A DNA stretch of 64,000 bases from Alteribacter aurantiacus DSM 18675 (GCF_000429705.1 NZ_KE386941.1:1972781-2036780); one strand, 5' to 3'. Positions 16,879-26,425 are shown, counted from the first letter of the stretch. Numbers and translations are program-made. The notes: generated from the letters alone by a model not told the origin.

Positions 16879-19199
16879 TTTTTTTCCCCTGCCAATGCGT
16901 GCTTCAACACTTCATCCAAGTGTGAAACAGCGATAAATGTTAAGTCTTTTTTTACACTCTCCGGTATATCTTCCAAATCTTTCTCGTTCTCTTTCGGCAT
17001 AATGATTACCGACAATCCAGCCCGGTGGGCACTCATGGATTTCTCTTTCAATCCACCGATTGGAAGGACCCGACCTCGGAGTGTAATCTCTCCAGTCATC
17101 CCAACTTCTCTTCGAACCGGACGCTCTGTTAAAGCGGAGATGAGTGCTGTGGCCATCGTAATTCCCGCTGAAGGGCCATCTTTTGGAATCGCTCCTTCAG
17201 GTACGTGAATGTGAATGTCGTTTTTCTCATGGAAGCTTGGATCAATATTTAGCTCTTCGGATTTGGATCGAATGTAGCTGAATGCCGCCTGAGCCGATTC
17301 TTTCATCACATCACCCAATTTACCTGTAAGCGTGAGCTTCCCTTTACCAGGTGATAAACTCACTTCAATAGTAAGAGTATCTCCCCCGGCCGAAGTGTAT
17401 GCAAGACCTGTTGCTGCACCGATTTGATCTTCCGCTTCTGCTTTGCCGTAACGGAACTTCGGTTTACCGAGCATACTTTCAACCGTCTTTTCGGTCAATA
17501 CAACTCGCTTCTTTTCACCTGATACGATCATTTTTGCCGCTTTACGGCAAAGGGTCGCCAGTTGACGCTCCAAGTTACGGACGCCTGCTTCTCGTGTATA
17601 GTAACGAATGGTCTTTAATATCGCTTCTTCTTTTACTTGGAACAAGCCTTTTGTAAGACCGTGATCTTTCATTTGCTTAGGAAGAAGATATCCTTTCGCA
17701 ATTTCAAGCTTCTCCACTTCCGTGTAACCTGGAATATGAATTACTTCCATTCGATCCATTAAAGGTCCCGGAATGCGTGAGATATTGTTTGCCGTTGTGA
17801 CGAACATCACTTTGGACAAATCATACGGCTCTTCAATAAAGTGGTCACTAAAGGAATTGTTTTGCTCAGGATCGAGCACTTCCAGAAGGGCTGAAGCCGG
17901 ATCACCTCTGAAGTCATTTGCCATCTTATCGATCTCATCAAGTAACAAGACAGGGTTCACGCTTCCTGCTTTTTTCATCCCTTGAATGATTCGTCCAGGC
18001 ATGGCCCCTACATACGTACGACGGTGTCCACGAATCTCGGCTTCGTCTCTCACTCCACCTAACGACATTCGTACAAACTTCCGATCAAGAGAACGGGCAA
18101 TAGAGCGAGCCAATGACGTCTTCCCTACTCCAGGAGGTCCAGCTAGACATAAAATCGGCCCTTTTAGCTCTTGGGTCAATTCTTGAACGGCCAAATATTC
18201 AAGCACACGCTCTTTTACTTTCTCTAGCCCATAATGGTCTTCATCAAGAATCTCTTCTGAACGGTGAATATCCAAGAGATCTTTGGTCTCTTCATGCCAA
18301 GGAATGAGTGTGAGCCATTCCACATAGTTACGAATGACAGAGCTTTCAGCAGAACTTGCTGGCATTTTTTCATATCTGGCAAGCTCTTTGTATGCTTTTT
18401 CTTCAACTGATTCAGGCATTTGGGCTTTTTCGATTTTTTCTTTCAGTTCCGCGATTTCGCCTTCTTTGCCTTCTTTATCGCCAAGCTCTTTTTGAATGGC
18501 TTTCATTTGTTCTCTGAGGTAATACTCTTTTTGCGTTTTCTCCATCGATTTCTTAACTCGTTGACCTATTTTCTTCTCCAAGCCAAGTACTTCTTTTTCG
18601 TTGCTTAAAATACGGAGTACTTTCGTCAATCGCGCTTCCACATCATATGTTTCAAGAATGTCCTGCTTTTGAACAATCTTAAGAGGCAGGTGAGAAGAAA
18701 TGATATCTGCCAATCGCCCCGGTTGGATGATATCTGAAACCGACGCAAACGTTTCTTGCGAGATTTTTTTGGAAAGCTTGATGTATTGCTCGAACTGTTC
18801 AAGAACATTACGCATAAGTGCCTGTTCTTCAACCGTCGCTTCTTCACGTTCCTCTGCAAGTTCAATTTCCGCTTCGTAAAATTCGTCTTGCTCATAAAAT
18901 TCCTTAATTTCCCCGCGGGCCAGCCCTTCTACAAGGACACGAATCGTTCCATTCGGGAGCTTGAGCATTTGTTTGACTTTTGCCAACGTCCCTACTTGAT
19001 AAATATCATCTAAACCCGGCTCGTCTACTGAAATCTCTTTTTGAGTGGCAAGAAAGATTTGCTCTTCTTCCACCATCGCACGCTCCAGTGCCTGTACCGA
19101 TTTATTTCTCCCTACGTCTAAGTGAAGCACCATCGTCGGATAGACGAGTAGTCCCCTTAGAGGTAGCAAAGGTATATTCTTACGTTCACTATTGCTCAT
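16875..19199 (-). CDS. lonA: ATP-dependent protease La (LonA)
   Basis: Cytosolic AAA+ serine protease that degrades misfolded and regulatory proteins. With the ATG at 19199 (GGAGGTGG upstream) it has 774 residues, starting MSNSERKNIPLLPLRG. Domains: N-terminal substrate-binding domain (about 1-200), coiled helical part, AAA+ with Walker A GPPGVGKTSLA and Walker B VLLLDEIDK, then the protease domain with catalytic Ser in PKDGPSAG and Lys in LPIGGLKEKSMSAHRAG. It is followed by engB with a 4-nt overlap and preceded by lonB. Confidence 0.97.
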   Translation of the reverse strand: MSNSERKNIPLLPLRGLLVYPTMVLHLDVGRNKSVQALERAMVEEEQIFLATQKEISVDEPGLDDIYQVGTLAKVKQMLKLPNGTIRVLVEGLARGEIKEFYEQDEFYEAEIELAEEREEATVEEQALMRNVLEQFEQYIKLSKKISQETFASVSDIIQPGRLADIISSHLPLKIVQKQDILETYDVEARLTKVLRILSNEKEVLGLEKKIGQRVKKSMEKTQKEYYLREQMKAIQKELGDKEGKEGEIAELKEKIEKAQMPESVEEKAYKELARYEKMPASSAESSVIRNYVEWLTLIPWHEETKDLLDIHRSEEILDEDHYGLEKVKERVLEYLAVQELTQELKGPILCLAGPPGVGKTSLARSIARSLDRKFVRMSLGGVRDEAEIRGHRRTYVGAMPGRIIQGMKKAGSVNPVLLLDEIDKMANDFRGDPASALLEVLDPEQNNSFSDHFIEEPYDLSKVMFVTTANNISRIPGPLMDRMEVIHIPGYTEVEKLEIAKGYLLPKQMKDHGLTKGLFQVKEEAILKTIRYYTREAGVRNLERQLATLCRKAAKMIVSGEKKRVVLTEKTVESMLGKPKFRYGKAEAEDQIGAATGLAYTSAGGDTLTIEVSLSPGKGKLTLTGKLGDVMKESAQAAFSYIRSKSEELNIDPSFHEKNDIHIHVPEGAIPKDGPSAGITMATALISALTERPVRREVGMTGEITLRGRVLPIGGLKEKSMSAHRAGLSVIIMPKENEKDLEDIPESVKKDLTFIAVSHLDEVLKHALAGEKK

Positions 19200-19350
19200 A
19201 TGTAATCCACCTCCGCGCCAATCTGTTCCTACTGTTATTACTACTCTCTTTTGTATAGGAATAAACGTGACAACCTTGTTCAATTTTACTCTATTGCCAG
19301 ATTAATGTCTAACAATCCTTTTTCCCTACTAGCGTGAACTCAAACAAATT

Positions 19351-19393
19351 AAGGGTGGCTCAAAAGGTGATTCCCATCTTTTAAGCCACCCTT
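19351..19393. terminator. Terminator between lonB and lonA
   Basis: The arms AAGGGTGGCT and AGCCACCCTT, 23 nt apart with extra AAAG/CTTT pairing, lie 3 nt after the lonB stop. A short T-run follows on the plus strand; the minus strand has only a weak T tail, so termination of lonB may be partial. Confidence 0.65.
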
Positions 19394-19396
19394 TTG

Positions 19397-21070
19397 TTAA
19401 ATTTGCGCTTGTCCCATGGATACGGCCGCTGCCGGCAAAACATTTTCTTCTTCCTTTTTGTCTTCTACCAACAAAGCCACTTCAAGGACTTCTGAAAATG
19501 AATCGACCGCGTGAATCGTAATTCCCTTCATTTCCATCAAGATCGCTTGGAGGTTTTCTTTTGGAATGATTACATCGGTGGCACCTGCCTGCTTGGCCGC
19601 CTCCACTTTCGCTACTACACCACCAATGGGCTTCACGTTCCCGTGTATACTCAATTCCCCTGTCATCGCTACTTTATGGGAAATAGGTACATTGTGAATG
19701 GCAGAATAGATAGCCGTTGCAATCGAGATTCCTGCAGAAGGTCCATCTACAGGCGCCCCTCCAGGAAAGTTCACATGAATATCATAATCGTATGTGGCAA
19801 TCCCCATGTGACGAAGAACAGTGACCACATTTTCAACGGATCCCTTGGCCATACTCTTCCGTTTAATCGTTCGGGTGTGATCACCTGTGCTTTCTTCTTC
19901 GGCAATCCCAGTAATATTAATCGATCCTTTAGTCGGATTCTTCATGACCGTGACTTCAATTTCTAGAAGAGCTCCTAAATTCGGACCAAACACGGCGAGT
20001 CCATTAACAAACCCGACCTTGTCTTGGCGGTGAATTTTTCTTTCCGGCCTTGGTGCGCGCTGACTGGAATGAATCACCCATTCGATGTCACTTACAGAAA
20101 TGGTTTGACGGTTTTCACTCGTAGCCATTCCTGCAGCAATTTGCATGATGTTTACGGCTTCACGACCGTTTGTTGCATACTTCGAAATAATTTCATACAC
20201 TCCGCTATCTACGTCACAATGAATACGCAGGGCTGCTTTCTTCGCAATCGTTTCAATTTCAGGAGGTGTAAGAGCTCTGAAATACACTTCCATGCAACGA
20301 GATCGTATGGCCGGAGGAATATCTTGCGGATTTCTCGTCGTAGCCCCAACTAAACGAAAATCAGCTGGCAACCCATTTTGAAAAATATCGTGAATATGCT
20401 CAGGGATTTGTTGGTTCTCTTCACTGTAATACGCACTTTCAAGGAACACGCGACGGTCTTCCAGTACCTTTAAGAGCTTATTGATCTGAATCGAGTGAAG
20501 CTCACCGATTTCATCAATGAACAACACGCCACCGTGTGCTTTCGTAACCGCCCCGTGCTTAGGCTGAGGAATACCCGCTTGCCCCATGGCACCTGCCCCT
20601 TGATAAATCGGGTCGTGAACGGATCCGATTAGAGGATCGGCTATCCCTCTTTCATCAAATCGAGCCGTAGCACCGTCCAATTCAATAAAAACGGACTTCT
20701 GACGAAACGGCGTCAACGCACTCTTTTTTGCTTCTTCCAAAACAAGACGGGCAGCCGCTGTTTTACCCACTCCCGGTGGACCGTAAATGATAACATGCTG
20801 AGGATTCGGACCACATAAGGCCGCTCTTAACGACCTGATTCCATCCTGCTGACCCACAATATCATCAAACGACTGCGGCCTCACCTTTTCCGCTAACGGT
20901 TCACTTAACGTAATGAGACGCATCTTCCTTAACTGATCCATCTCTTTTCTTGACTCCTTATCCACACTCACTCGTTGGGAACGCTGATTCTTAAGCAAGT
21001 TCCAAAAATACAACCCAATGACGACTCCAAAAAACAACTGTATTACAAACGCTAATCCGGTAAAAGACAT
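19397..21070 (-). CDS. lonB: LonB, membrane-anchored ATP-dependent protease
   Basis: Lon-type protease of 557 residues without the large LonA N-terminal domain. One membrane segment at residues 4-23 anchors it. The AAA+ module has Walker A GPPGVGKTAAA and Walker B GVLFIDEIGEL; the protease domain has Ser in PVDGPSAGISIA and Lys in GVVAKVEAAKQAG. In B. subtilis LonB is made in the forespore under sigma-F; no sigma-F promoter was identified here. It lies between clpX and lonA as in that species. Confidence 0.95.
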   Translation of the reverse strand: MSFTGLAFVIQLFFGVVIGLYFWNLLKNQRSQRVSVDKESRKEMDQLRKMRLITLSEPLAEKVRPQSFDDIVGQQDGIRSLRAALCGPNPQHVIIYGPPGVGKTAAARLVLEEAKKSALTPFRQKSVFIELDGATARFDERGIADPLIGSVHDPIYQGAGAMGQAGIPQPKHGAVTKAHGGVLFIDEIGELHSIQINKLLKVLEDRRVFLESAYYSEENQQIPEHIHDIFQNGLPADFRLVGATTRNPQDIPPAIRSRCMEVYFRALTPPEIETIAKKAALRIHCDVDSGVYEIISKYATNGREAVNIMQIAAGMATSENRQTISVSDIEWVIHSSQRAPRPERKIHRQDKVGFVNGLAVFGPNLGALLEIEVTVMKNPTKGSINITGIAEEESTGDHTRTIKRKSMAKGSVENVVTVLRHMGIATYDYDIHVNFPGGAPVDGPSAGISIATAIYSAIHNVPISHKVAMTGELSIHGNVKPIGGVVAKVEAAKQAGATDVIIPKENLQAILMEMKGITIHAVDSFSEVLEVALLVEDKKEEENVLPAAAVSMGQAQI

Positions 21071-21179
21071 TTATGGTTCCTCCTACTCGATTATTCTGTG
21101 ATGCTTAGTATTGCCTTTTAAGGTCCGTATAACCTTACTTCACCAACTAGGCAATAATTAGCATAGAACCCAAATTGAA

Positions 21180-21356
21180 GGCCCTGAAAAAGTTTGATCT
21201 TTAACTTTTTCAGGGCCCTTGAAGCAATGAGCGTAACGGTTGCCTGTTTTGAAAGCCTGATACGGGTGGGTTTCTCGTATCAGGCGCGCAACCGACTGGA
21301 GCCATTGCCATTCAAATAAAGCCAGTGAAAAAGTCGGGGTGTACTTTTTCACTGGC
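21180..21356. repeat. Composite palindromic element with three strong hairpins
   Basis: Hairpin 1 has a perfect 15-bp stem (21180-21194 with 21203-21217). Hairpin 2 has a 10-bp stem (GCCTGATACG at 21255 with 21276-21285), enclosed by CGGTTGC/GCAACCG (21237, 21288) and by TTGAAGCAATG/CATTGCcaTTCAA (21219, 21303). Hairpin 3 has a perfect 14-bp stem (21321-21334 with 21343-21356). Hairpins 1 and 3 share the stem core CCNNTGAAAAAGT. No open reading frame of interest. Located between clpX and lonB. Confidence 0.85.
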
Positions 21357-21389
21357 TTCCCATATTGAGTTGGAGGGTGGGTTGTGAGT

Positions 21390-21470
21390 GGTTTATCGAT
21401 CACATTTGGGATTTGTTCATGACTTTGAGCCGGTTATCAATCACTTTCACAATTTATCCATCACTTTCAC
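21390..21470. repeat. Degenerate tandem repeat, 4 units of 20-21 bp
   Basis: Contiguous units start at 21390, 21410, 21431 and 21451. Consensus is NNTTTATCNATCACTTTCAC. The last two units are the best preserved. It lies just before the clpX terminator. Confidence 0.65.
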
Positions 21471-21498
21471 TCCACCATCCTCTCCCCCAAAATCACAA

Positions 21499-21533
21499 AA
21501 CAACCCCCTCCAGCATCACCGGAGGGGGTTGTT
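21499..21533 (-). terminator. clpX terminator
   Basis: Perfect 13-bp stem AACAACCCCCTCC/GGAGGGGGTTGTT with a 9-nt loop, 10 nt after the clpX stop, with a T-rich minus-strand tail (TTGTGATTTT). Confidence 0.9.
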
Positions 21534-21542
21534 AGTCAGTGT

Positions 21543-22814
21543 TTATGCACTTTCTCTTGGCTTTTCTTGTTCTTGAACGACTTTGCCGTCCTTCGTTTCA
21601 AGACGCGGACGAGCCTGATCACGAACGGTTTCAGCCGTGATTACGCATTTAGCGATATCGTCACGAGATGGCAATTCGTACATCACATCAAGCATCATAC
21701 CTTCAATGATAGAGCGAAGACCACGAGCACCCGTTTTACGTTCAATCGCCTGTTTGGCTACTTCAACTAGGGCATCGTCTTCAAACTCGAGCTCAACATC
21801 GTCAAGGTCGAGAAGCTTTTGATATTGTTTAACAAGAGCGTTTTTAGGCTTGGTCAAGATTTCAATCAAGGCATCTTCATCAAGTGGACGAAGGCTTGAG
21901 ATGACCGGTAAACGGCCAATGAATTCCGGAATCAATCCGTAACGAAGTAAGTCTTCCGGAAGAATTTTAGCAAGGTATTGGCCTTCCTTTAAATCTTCTT
22001 GAGAAGCATCGGATCCAAAACCAATGACTTTTTTACCTAGACGGCGCTTGATGATTTGCTCGATCCCGTCAAAGGCACCGCCGCAAATAAACAGAACGTT
22101 CGTCGTGTCAATTTGGATAAATTCCTGATGTGGGTGCTTACGTCCGCCTTGAGGAGGGACGCTAGCAGTTGTTCCTTCAAGAATTTTCAATAGAGCCTGT
22201 TGAACCCCTTCTCCGGAAACGTCACGTGTAATCGATGGGTTTTCGGATTTGCGGGCCACTTTATCGATTTCATCGATATAGATAATTCCACGCTCTGCTT
22301 TTTCAACATCGTAGTCTGCCGATTGGATCAATTTTAGCAAGATGTTCTCCACATCTTCCCCAACGTACCCAGCTTCAGTAAGAGACGTTGCATCAGCAAT
22401 CGCAAACGGCACGTTCAAAATACGGGCCAACGTTTGAGCTAGAAGGGTTTTACCGCTTCCTGTTGGTCCAATTAGGCAAATATTACTTTTGGCCAGCTCA
22501 ACTTCATCGTTTTTCTGAGTCGAATTTACACGCTTATAGTGGTTGTAAACGGCTACAGAAAGCGATTTCTTTGCTTGATCCTGCCCAATAACGTAATCGT
22601 TTAAGATCTCACGAATCTCTTGTGGTTTTGGAATATCTTCCATTTCCACTTCTTCCTCGCTGCCTAGTTCCTCTTCTACAATCTCGGTACATAATTCGAT
22701 ACATTCATCACATATATACACACCAGGACCGGCTACGAGTTTGCGGACTTGGTCTTGTGTTTTACCACAGAAAGAGCACTTAAGTTGACCTTTTTCTTCA
22801 TTGAATTTAAACAT
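21543..22814 (-). CDS. clpX: ATP-dependent Clp protease ATP-binding subunit ClpX
   Basis: AAA+ unfoldase of 423 residues that feeds substrates to ClpP. The N-terminal C4 zinc finger (CSFCGK...ICDECIELC) binds substrates and adaptors. Walker A is GPTGSGKTLLAQ, Walker B is IIYIDEIDK, and the ClpP-docking loop is VIGFG. The sensor-2 region GARGLRSI is at the C-terminus. It lies downstream of tig as in B. subtilis but with a 470-bp gap and its own terminator, so it is probably a separate transcription unit. Confidence 0.97.
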   Translation of the reverse strand: MFKFNEEKGQLKCSFCGKTQDQVRKLVAGPGVYICDECIELCTEIVEEELGSEEEVEMEDIPKPQEIREILNDYVIGQDQAKKSLSVAVYNHYKRVNSTQKNDEVELAKSNICLIGPTGSGKTLLAQTLARILNVPFAIADATSLTEAGYVGEDVENILLKLIQSADYDVEKAERGIIYIDEIDKVARKSENPSITRDVSGEGVQQALLKILEGTTASVPPQGGRKHPHQEFIQIDTTNVLFICGGAFDGIEQIIKRRLGKKVIGFGSDASQEDLKEGQYLAKILPEDLLRYGLIPEFIGRLPVISSLRPLDEDALIEILTKPKNALVKQYQKLLDLDDVELEFEDDALVEVAKQAIERKTGARGLRSIIEGMMLDVMYELPSRDDIAKCVITAETVRDQARPRLETKDGKVVQEQEKPRESA

Positions 22815-23241
22815 TCCGCTTCACCCCTTGTCTTTTTTTCGAGGACGTACACTTGTATTGAGACGGAGAAAATCCGATTGTAACAATAGCTAAGATCTTT
22901 TGTATGTTCTCATTGTACGTTCACTCACCTGTTTTTAATCATAGGTGAGCAAATCATTTCAAATACGTCCATCCATCTCTACTGAATAGTGATCCTATTG
23001 TATCACAAGACCTCGAAAATCTGTAAATATGACATCTTGCAACAAAGGTATTCAGCTTTGATGTGAATGTTTTTCAAGCATAATGCAGTGGATTTTTCCT
23101 GTCAAACAAAATGAATTCTATGTATAACGTACTCTTATGTATCCTTTTCCACATTTGGCCTCATTTAACCTTTTAAATGAAAGAAAAGAAATTCTACAAA
23201 AATTGGCTTATCTCGCACTGAATCTGTTTTATGTATGTATA
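22815..23241. other. Intergenic region upstream of clpX
   Basis: No gene seen. It holds an inverted repeat CTCACCT/AGGTGAG (22924-22949) and, next to it, two direct repeats TTGTATGTTC and TTGTACGTTC 13 bp apart (22900, 22913). Neither matches the CtsR or CIRCE operators that I looked for. The clpX promoter must be here but I could not fix it. Confidence 0.5.
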
Positions 23242-23273
23242 GAGCAAGGTACGAGTATTTTCGTACCTTGCTC
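23242..23273. terminator. Hairpin downstream of tig
   Basis: Perfect 13-bp stem GAGCAAGGTACGA/TCGTACCTTGCTC with a 6-nt loop, 10 nt after the tig stop. The minus-strand tail is only weakly T-rich. Confidence 0.75.
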
Positions 23274-23283
23274 CATCTTTTCA

Positions 23284-24582
23284 TTATGCTTCTTTTGTTT
23301 TGCTTTCTTCTACTAGAAGGTCAATGGCTTTACGGATTTGTAGGTCACCTTTTAGTGTGTCAAGGCCGCCTTGCATTTGAAGGATTTGCTTAAGCTCATC
23401 CTTTGAACGCTTATACGTTTCTGCCATCTTATCAAGCTCAGCTTCCACATCTTCGTCAGATGCTTCTACTTTTTCAGCTTCAGCGATCGCTTCTAGTGTA
23501 AGGTTCATGCGTACGCGCTTTTCAGCATCGTCCATGAATTGTGCTTTCATGCCTTCTTCGTCAGTACCTGAGAACTGGTAGTACATGTCAAGAGACATAC
23601 CTTGACCTTGTAGACGCTGACCGAATTCTTGAAGCATACGGTCGGTTTCTGTTTCTACCATTGCTTTTGGTACATCAATTTCAGCATTTTCAGTAGCTTG
23701 CTCTACTAGAGCGTCTTTTTTCTTCAAGTCCGCTTCTTGCTCACGGCTCTTTTGAAGGTTATCTTTAAGTTTTGTTTTTAGCTCATCAAGAGATGCTACT
23801 TCTTCGTCAACATCTTTCGCGAACTCATCGTCAAGTTCAGGAAGCTCTTTACGCTTGATGTCGTGAAGAGTCACTTTGAATACAGCAGGCTTTCCTGCAA
23901 GCTCTTCAGAGTGGTAGTCTTCAGGGAATTCAACGTTAACTTCTTTTTCTTCGCCTGTTTTTGTACCAACAAGCTGATCTTCAAATCCTGGGATGAATTG
24001 ACCAGAACCGATTTCTAGAGAATAGTTCTCCGCTTTTCCACCTTCAAATGCTTCTCCGTCAACGAATCCTTCAAAGTCCATAACGACAGTGTCGCCTTCT
24101 TGAACTTCGCCGTCTTCAATGGCAACGAGGTCTGCATTCTTCTCTTGAAGCTGTTTGATTTCATTATCAACATCTTCGTCTGTAACTTCTGTTGATTCAG
24201 CTTCAACTTCAAGGCCTTTGTATTCGCCAAGCTTAACTTCAGGCTTTACTGTAACAGTAGCCTTGAAAACAAGGTTTTCGCCTTTTTCCATGTTTTCGAT
24301 GTCGATTTCTGGACGATCAACAGGATCGATCCCTGTTTCTTGAACTGCTTCTCCATATGCTTGTGGAAGAAGGATATCAAGAGCATCTTGGTATAGCGCT
24401 TCTACGCCAAAACGCTGTTCAAACATAGAACGAGGTACCTTCCCTTTACGGAATCCAGGTACGTTTACTTTCTTAACTACTTTTTTGAATGCTTCATCTA
24501 GGGCTTCATTTACACGCTCTTTATCAACTTCAATTGTAAGAACGCCGGAATTACCTTCTAATTTTTCGAATTTTGCAGTCAT
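23284..24582 (-). CDS. tig: Trigger factor (ribosome-associated chaperone, peptidyl-prolyl isomerase)
   Basis: Chaperone of 432 residues that binds nascent chains at the ribosome exit. The start MTAKFEKLEG at 24582 has GGAGGG upstream. The ribosome-binding signature is GFRKGKVPR (about residue 45). The FKBP-like PPIase domain is at about 160-245 (GDTVVMDFEGFVDGEAFEGG), and the helical C-terminal domain follows. It is strongly acidic. Gene order ysoA-tig-clpX is that of B. subtilis. Confidence 0.97.
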   Translation of the reverse strand: MTAKFEKLEGNSGVLTIEVDKERVNEALDEAFKKVVKKVNVPGFRKGKVPRSMFEQRFGVEALYQDALDILLPQAYGEAVQETGIDPVDRPEIDIENMEKGENLVFKATVTVKPEVKLGEYKGLEVEAESTEVTDEDVDNEIKQLQEKNADLVAIEDGEVQEGDTVVMDFEGFVDGEAFEGGKAENYSLEIGSGQFIPGFEDQLVGTKTGEEKEVNVEFPEDYHSEELAGKPAVFKVTLHDIKRKELPELDDEFAKDVDEEVASLDELKTKLKDNLQKSREQEADLKKKDALVEQATENAEIDVPKAMVETETDRMLQEFGQRLQGQGMSLDMYYQFSGTDEEGMKAQFMDDAEKRVRMNLTLEAIAEAEKVEASDEDVEAELDKMAETYKRSKDELKQILQMQGGLDTLKGDLQIRKAIDLLVEESKTKEA

Positions 24583-24678
24583 ATATATTCCCTCCAACAT
24601 CTTTGAAAATACTACTTTTTACTTTTCTCGCGGTTTGCAACCATTATATTATAACACACGTGATTTTCTTTTCAATCA

Positions 24679-25743
24679 TTATGTAATCGGATCGGTAGAT
24701 TGAAATAAGTGGGTTTCAATCGATCGAATATGCTCTATCGCAGCATTCACCGGCTCTACAGGTGTTTTGTACACCATGGTAATGTCTTCGATTTCCAAAT
24801 CTTTCTCTTCGTCTTCCATAAGCAATTGAATGCCAAGGTAATGAAGAGCAGCCGCCCACACTTTTGCATCTAAAGGCTCCGGTGATTTCGGATAGATGGC
24901 AAACAAGTAATGCCACCACACTTGCATGACCATTTCAACCACCGTGGGATTCTCTTGACCGAGGTGATTTTCAAGCACTCTTAACACTTCATTTCCGAAC
25001 CGCTCGTGAAAGACGTCTTCTAAATCACTTATGTGTATGTTAAATGTATCGCCAAACTTATGTACACGGAACTGTCCCGTTATATTCATGTCTTTCATCA
25101 TTTGCAAAACATAGCTTTTTAAAACAGGGTCATTCTCTTTTTCAGCCAAGAACGTTCTGTACGCCTCGACTACCTTTTCCGTATTGACTTGGCTAAGCTT
25201 CTTTAATGCGCCCCACTGTTGATTTGGATCTCCTTTTTCAAGTGTTTTAATCCACTCATCAGGTGAACTGAATTGGTCAACAGGTTCTTCTTCCTCAACC
25301 ATATTCGTCTGATGGTGGTTTGTCATTTGCCTTGAAAACTCAAGAAGCTGATAGAACGATTCTGCCATATTCGGTGGTAGCTTGTCCTCAACCATTACCG
25401 ACTCCAGCATCGTGACCACTTCTTCGTATTTTCCAAGCTGAACTAGAAGAGATACATACACTTGAAGAACTTCATAATATTGCCCAATACCTTCTTTAAG
25501 CATGGATTCACAATACTCTTTTGCTTCATCAAGTCGATTCAACTCAATATTCGTTATCACCAATCCGTAGCGTGCCTGAGGGTGTGTAGGTTCCAATTCA
25601 GCTGACTGTTGGAAATACCGAAGCGCATCATAGTGCTTCTTTTCCTTTAGTGCAGCCATCCCTTTGTCCACCAGACGTGCCACCAAGCCGGGGAACATAA
25701 TGACATTATCATCCTGACCCTGCCCCTTTTTTTGCTTTCCCAT
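24679..25743 (-). CDS. Tetratricopeptide-repeat protein (YsoA-like)
   Basis: Soluble protein of 354 residues with TPR-like helices in the N-terminal third (MAALKEKKHYDALRYFQQSA, ELEPTHPQARYGLVITNIEL) and a mostly helical C-terminal part. The start at 25743 (MGKQKKGQG) has AAAGGTGG upstream; an upstream start would add nine residues. Position upstream of tig matches ysoA of B. subtilis. It probably mediates protein-protein contacts; its role is unknown. Confidence 0.8.
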   Translation of the reverse strand: MGKQKKGQGQDDNVIMFPGLVARLVDKGMAALKEKKHYDALRYFQQSAELEPTHPQARYGLVITNIELNRLDEAKEYCESMLKEGIGQYYEVLQVYVSLLVQLGKYEEVVTMLESVMVEDKLPPNMAESFYQLLEFSRQMTNHHQTNMVEEEEPVDQFSSPDEWIKTLEKGDPNQQWGALKKLSQVNTEKVVEAYRTFLAEKENDPVLKSYVLQMMKDMNITGQFRVHKFGDTFNIHISDLEDVFHERFGNEVLRVLENHLGQENPTVVEMVMQVWWHYLFAIYPKSPEPLDAKVWAAALHYLGIQLLMEDEEKDLEIEDITMVYKTPVEPVNAAIEHIRSIETHLFQSTDPIT

Positions 25744-25947
25744 ACTCCGTGCCACCTTTACCATGTGCAAAGTTATTACCTTTCAGTTTATCAAGTTAAA
25801 TTCGGAAAAACAAATATAAACAAAAAAAGAATAAATATACCCACACCGCTCAATTGTTTTTCTCTCTCGTGCATTTAGAGGTTTCCACTTCTCGTTTTAG
25901 GTAAATACATACTATAATCCATTTTTTCATTTGAAAGGGTGATCGCG

Positions 25948-26373
25948 TTGTTCGAAATTGGTATTTTATCTATTGTAGCTGTGGTCACTTTGTATGTTGC
26001 CTCAAGAAAAAAACCACAATCCCGCCCGAGACTAATCACGGTTAAATCAGAACGCGCCATTCTCCAATCCGCCGTCGAACAACAACTATACGATGGTCTC
26101 ACCTTAAAAGGTTTTTACGTGAGCTGTCACATTCCTTGCGGGAATACAAGAATCCCACTAGCCTTAGAGCCATATCGCATCGCTGTCATCCCACCTGATA
26201 TCTCTCCCTTAAGACAACTTTTTCTCACTCAATACATCCGAAGCTGCGGGTGGAAAGTAGTGACCTTAAAGTCCACAAACATTGAAGCAGGTATTAAACA
26301 AATCATGTGCCAAGTTGTTGGGAAAAGCACAAGAACCCAAGGTGAAAGCAGTATAGAACAAAAACCTTCATAA
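25948..26373 (+). CDS. Membrane-anchored protein with a degenerate nuclease-like domain, unknown function
   Basis: 141 residues if started at the TTG at 25948, which has AAGGGTGAT 5 nt upstream; a GTG at 25939 is too close to that site. The N-terminus is one membrane helix (EIGILSIVAVVTLYVAS) followed by a basic stretch. The rest resembles the layout of PD-(D/E)XK nuclease domains of the DUF559/Vsr type: a helix with an early Glu (AVEQQLYDGL), GFYVSCHIPCGNTRIPLAL, a strand RIAVI, then LTQYIRSCGWKVVTLKS. The usual acidic active-site residues are missing. Own terminator downstream. Fold assignment is inference. Confidence 0.6.
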   Translation: MFEIGILSIVAVVTLYVASRKKPQSRPRLITVKSERAILQSAVEQQLYDGLTLKGFYVSCHIPCGNTRIPLALEPYRIAVIPPDISPLRQLFLTQYIRSCGWKVVTLKSTNIEAGIKQIMCQVVGKSTRTQGESSIEQKPS

Positions 26374-26395
26374 GGAATCAACCTATACGGAGCTT

Positions 26396-26425
26396 TGGTC
26401 CAACTTTTGTTTGGACCATTTTTTT
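26396..26425 (+). terminator. Terminator of the gene ending at 26373
   Basis: TGGTCCAA/TTGGACCA stem with a short loop, followed on the plus strand by a run of seven T. Confidence 0.92.
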
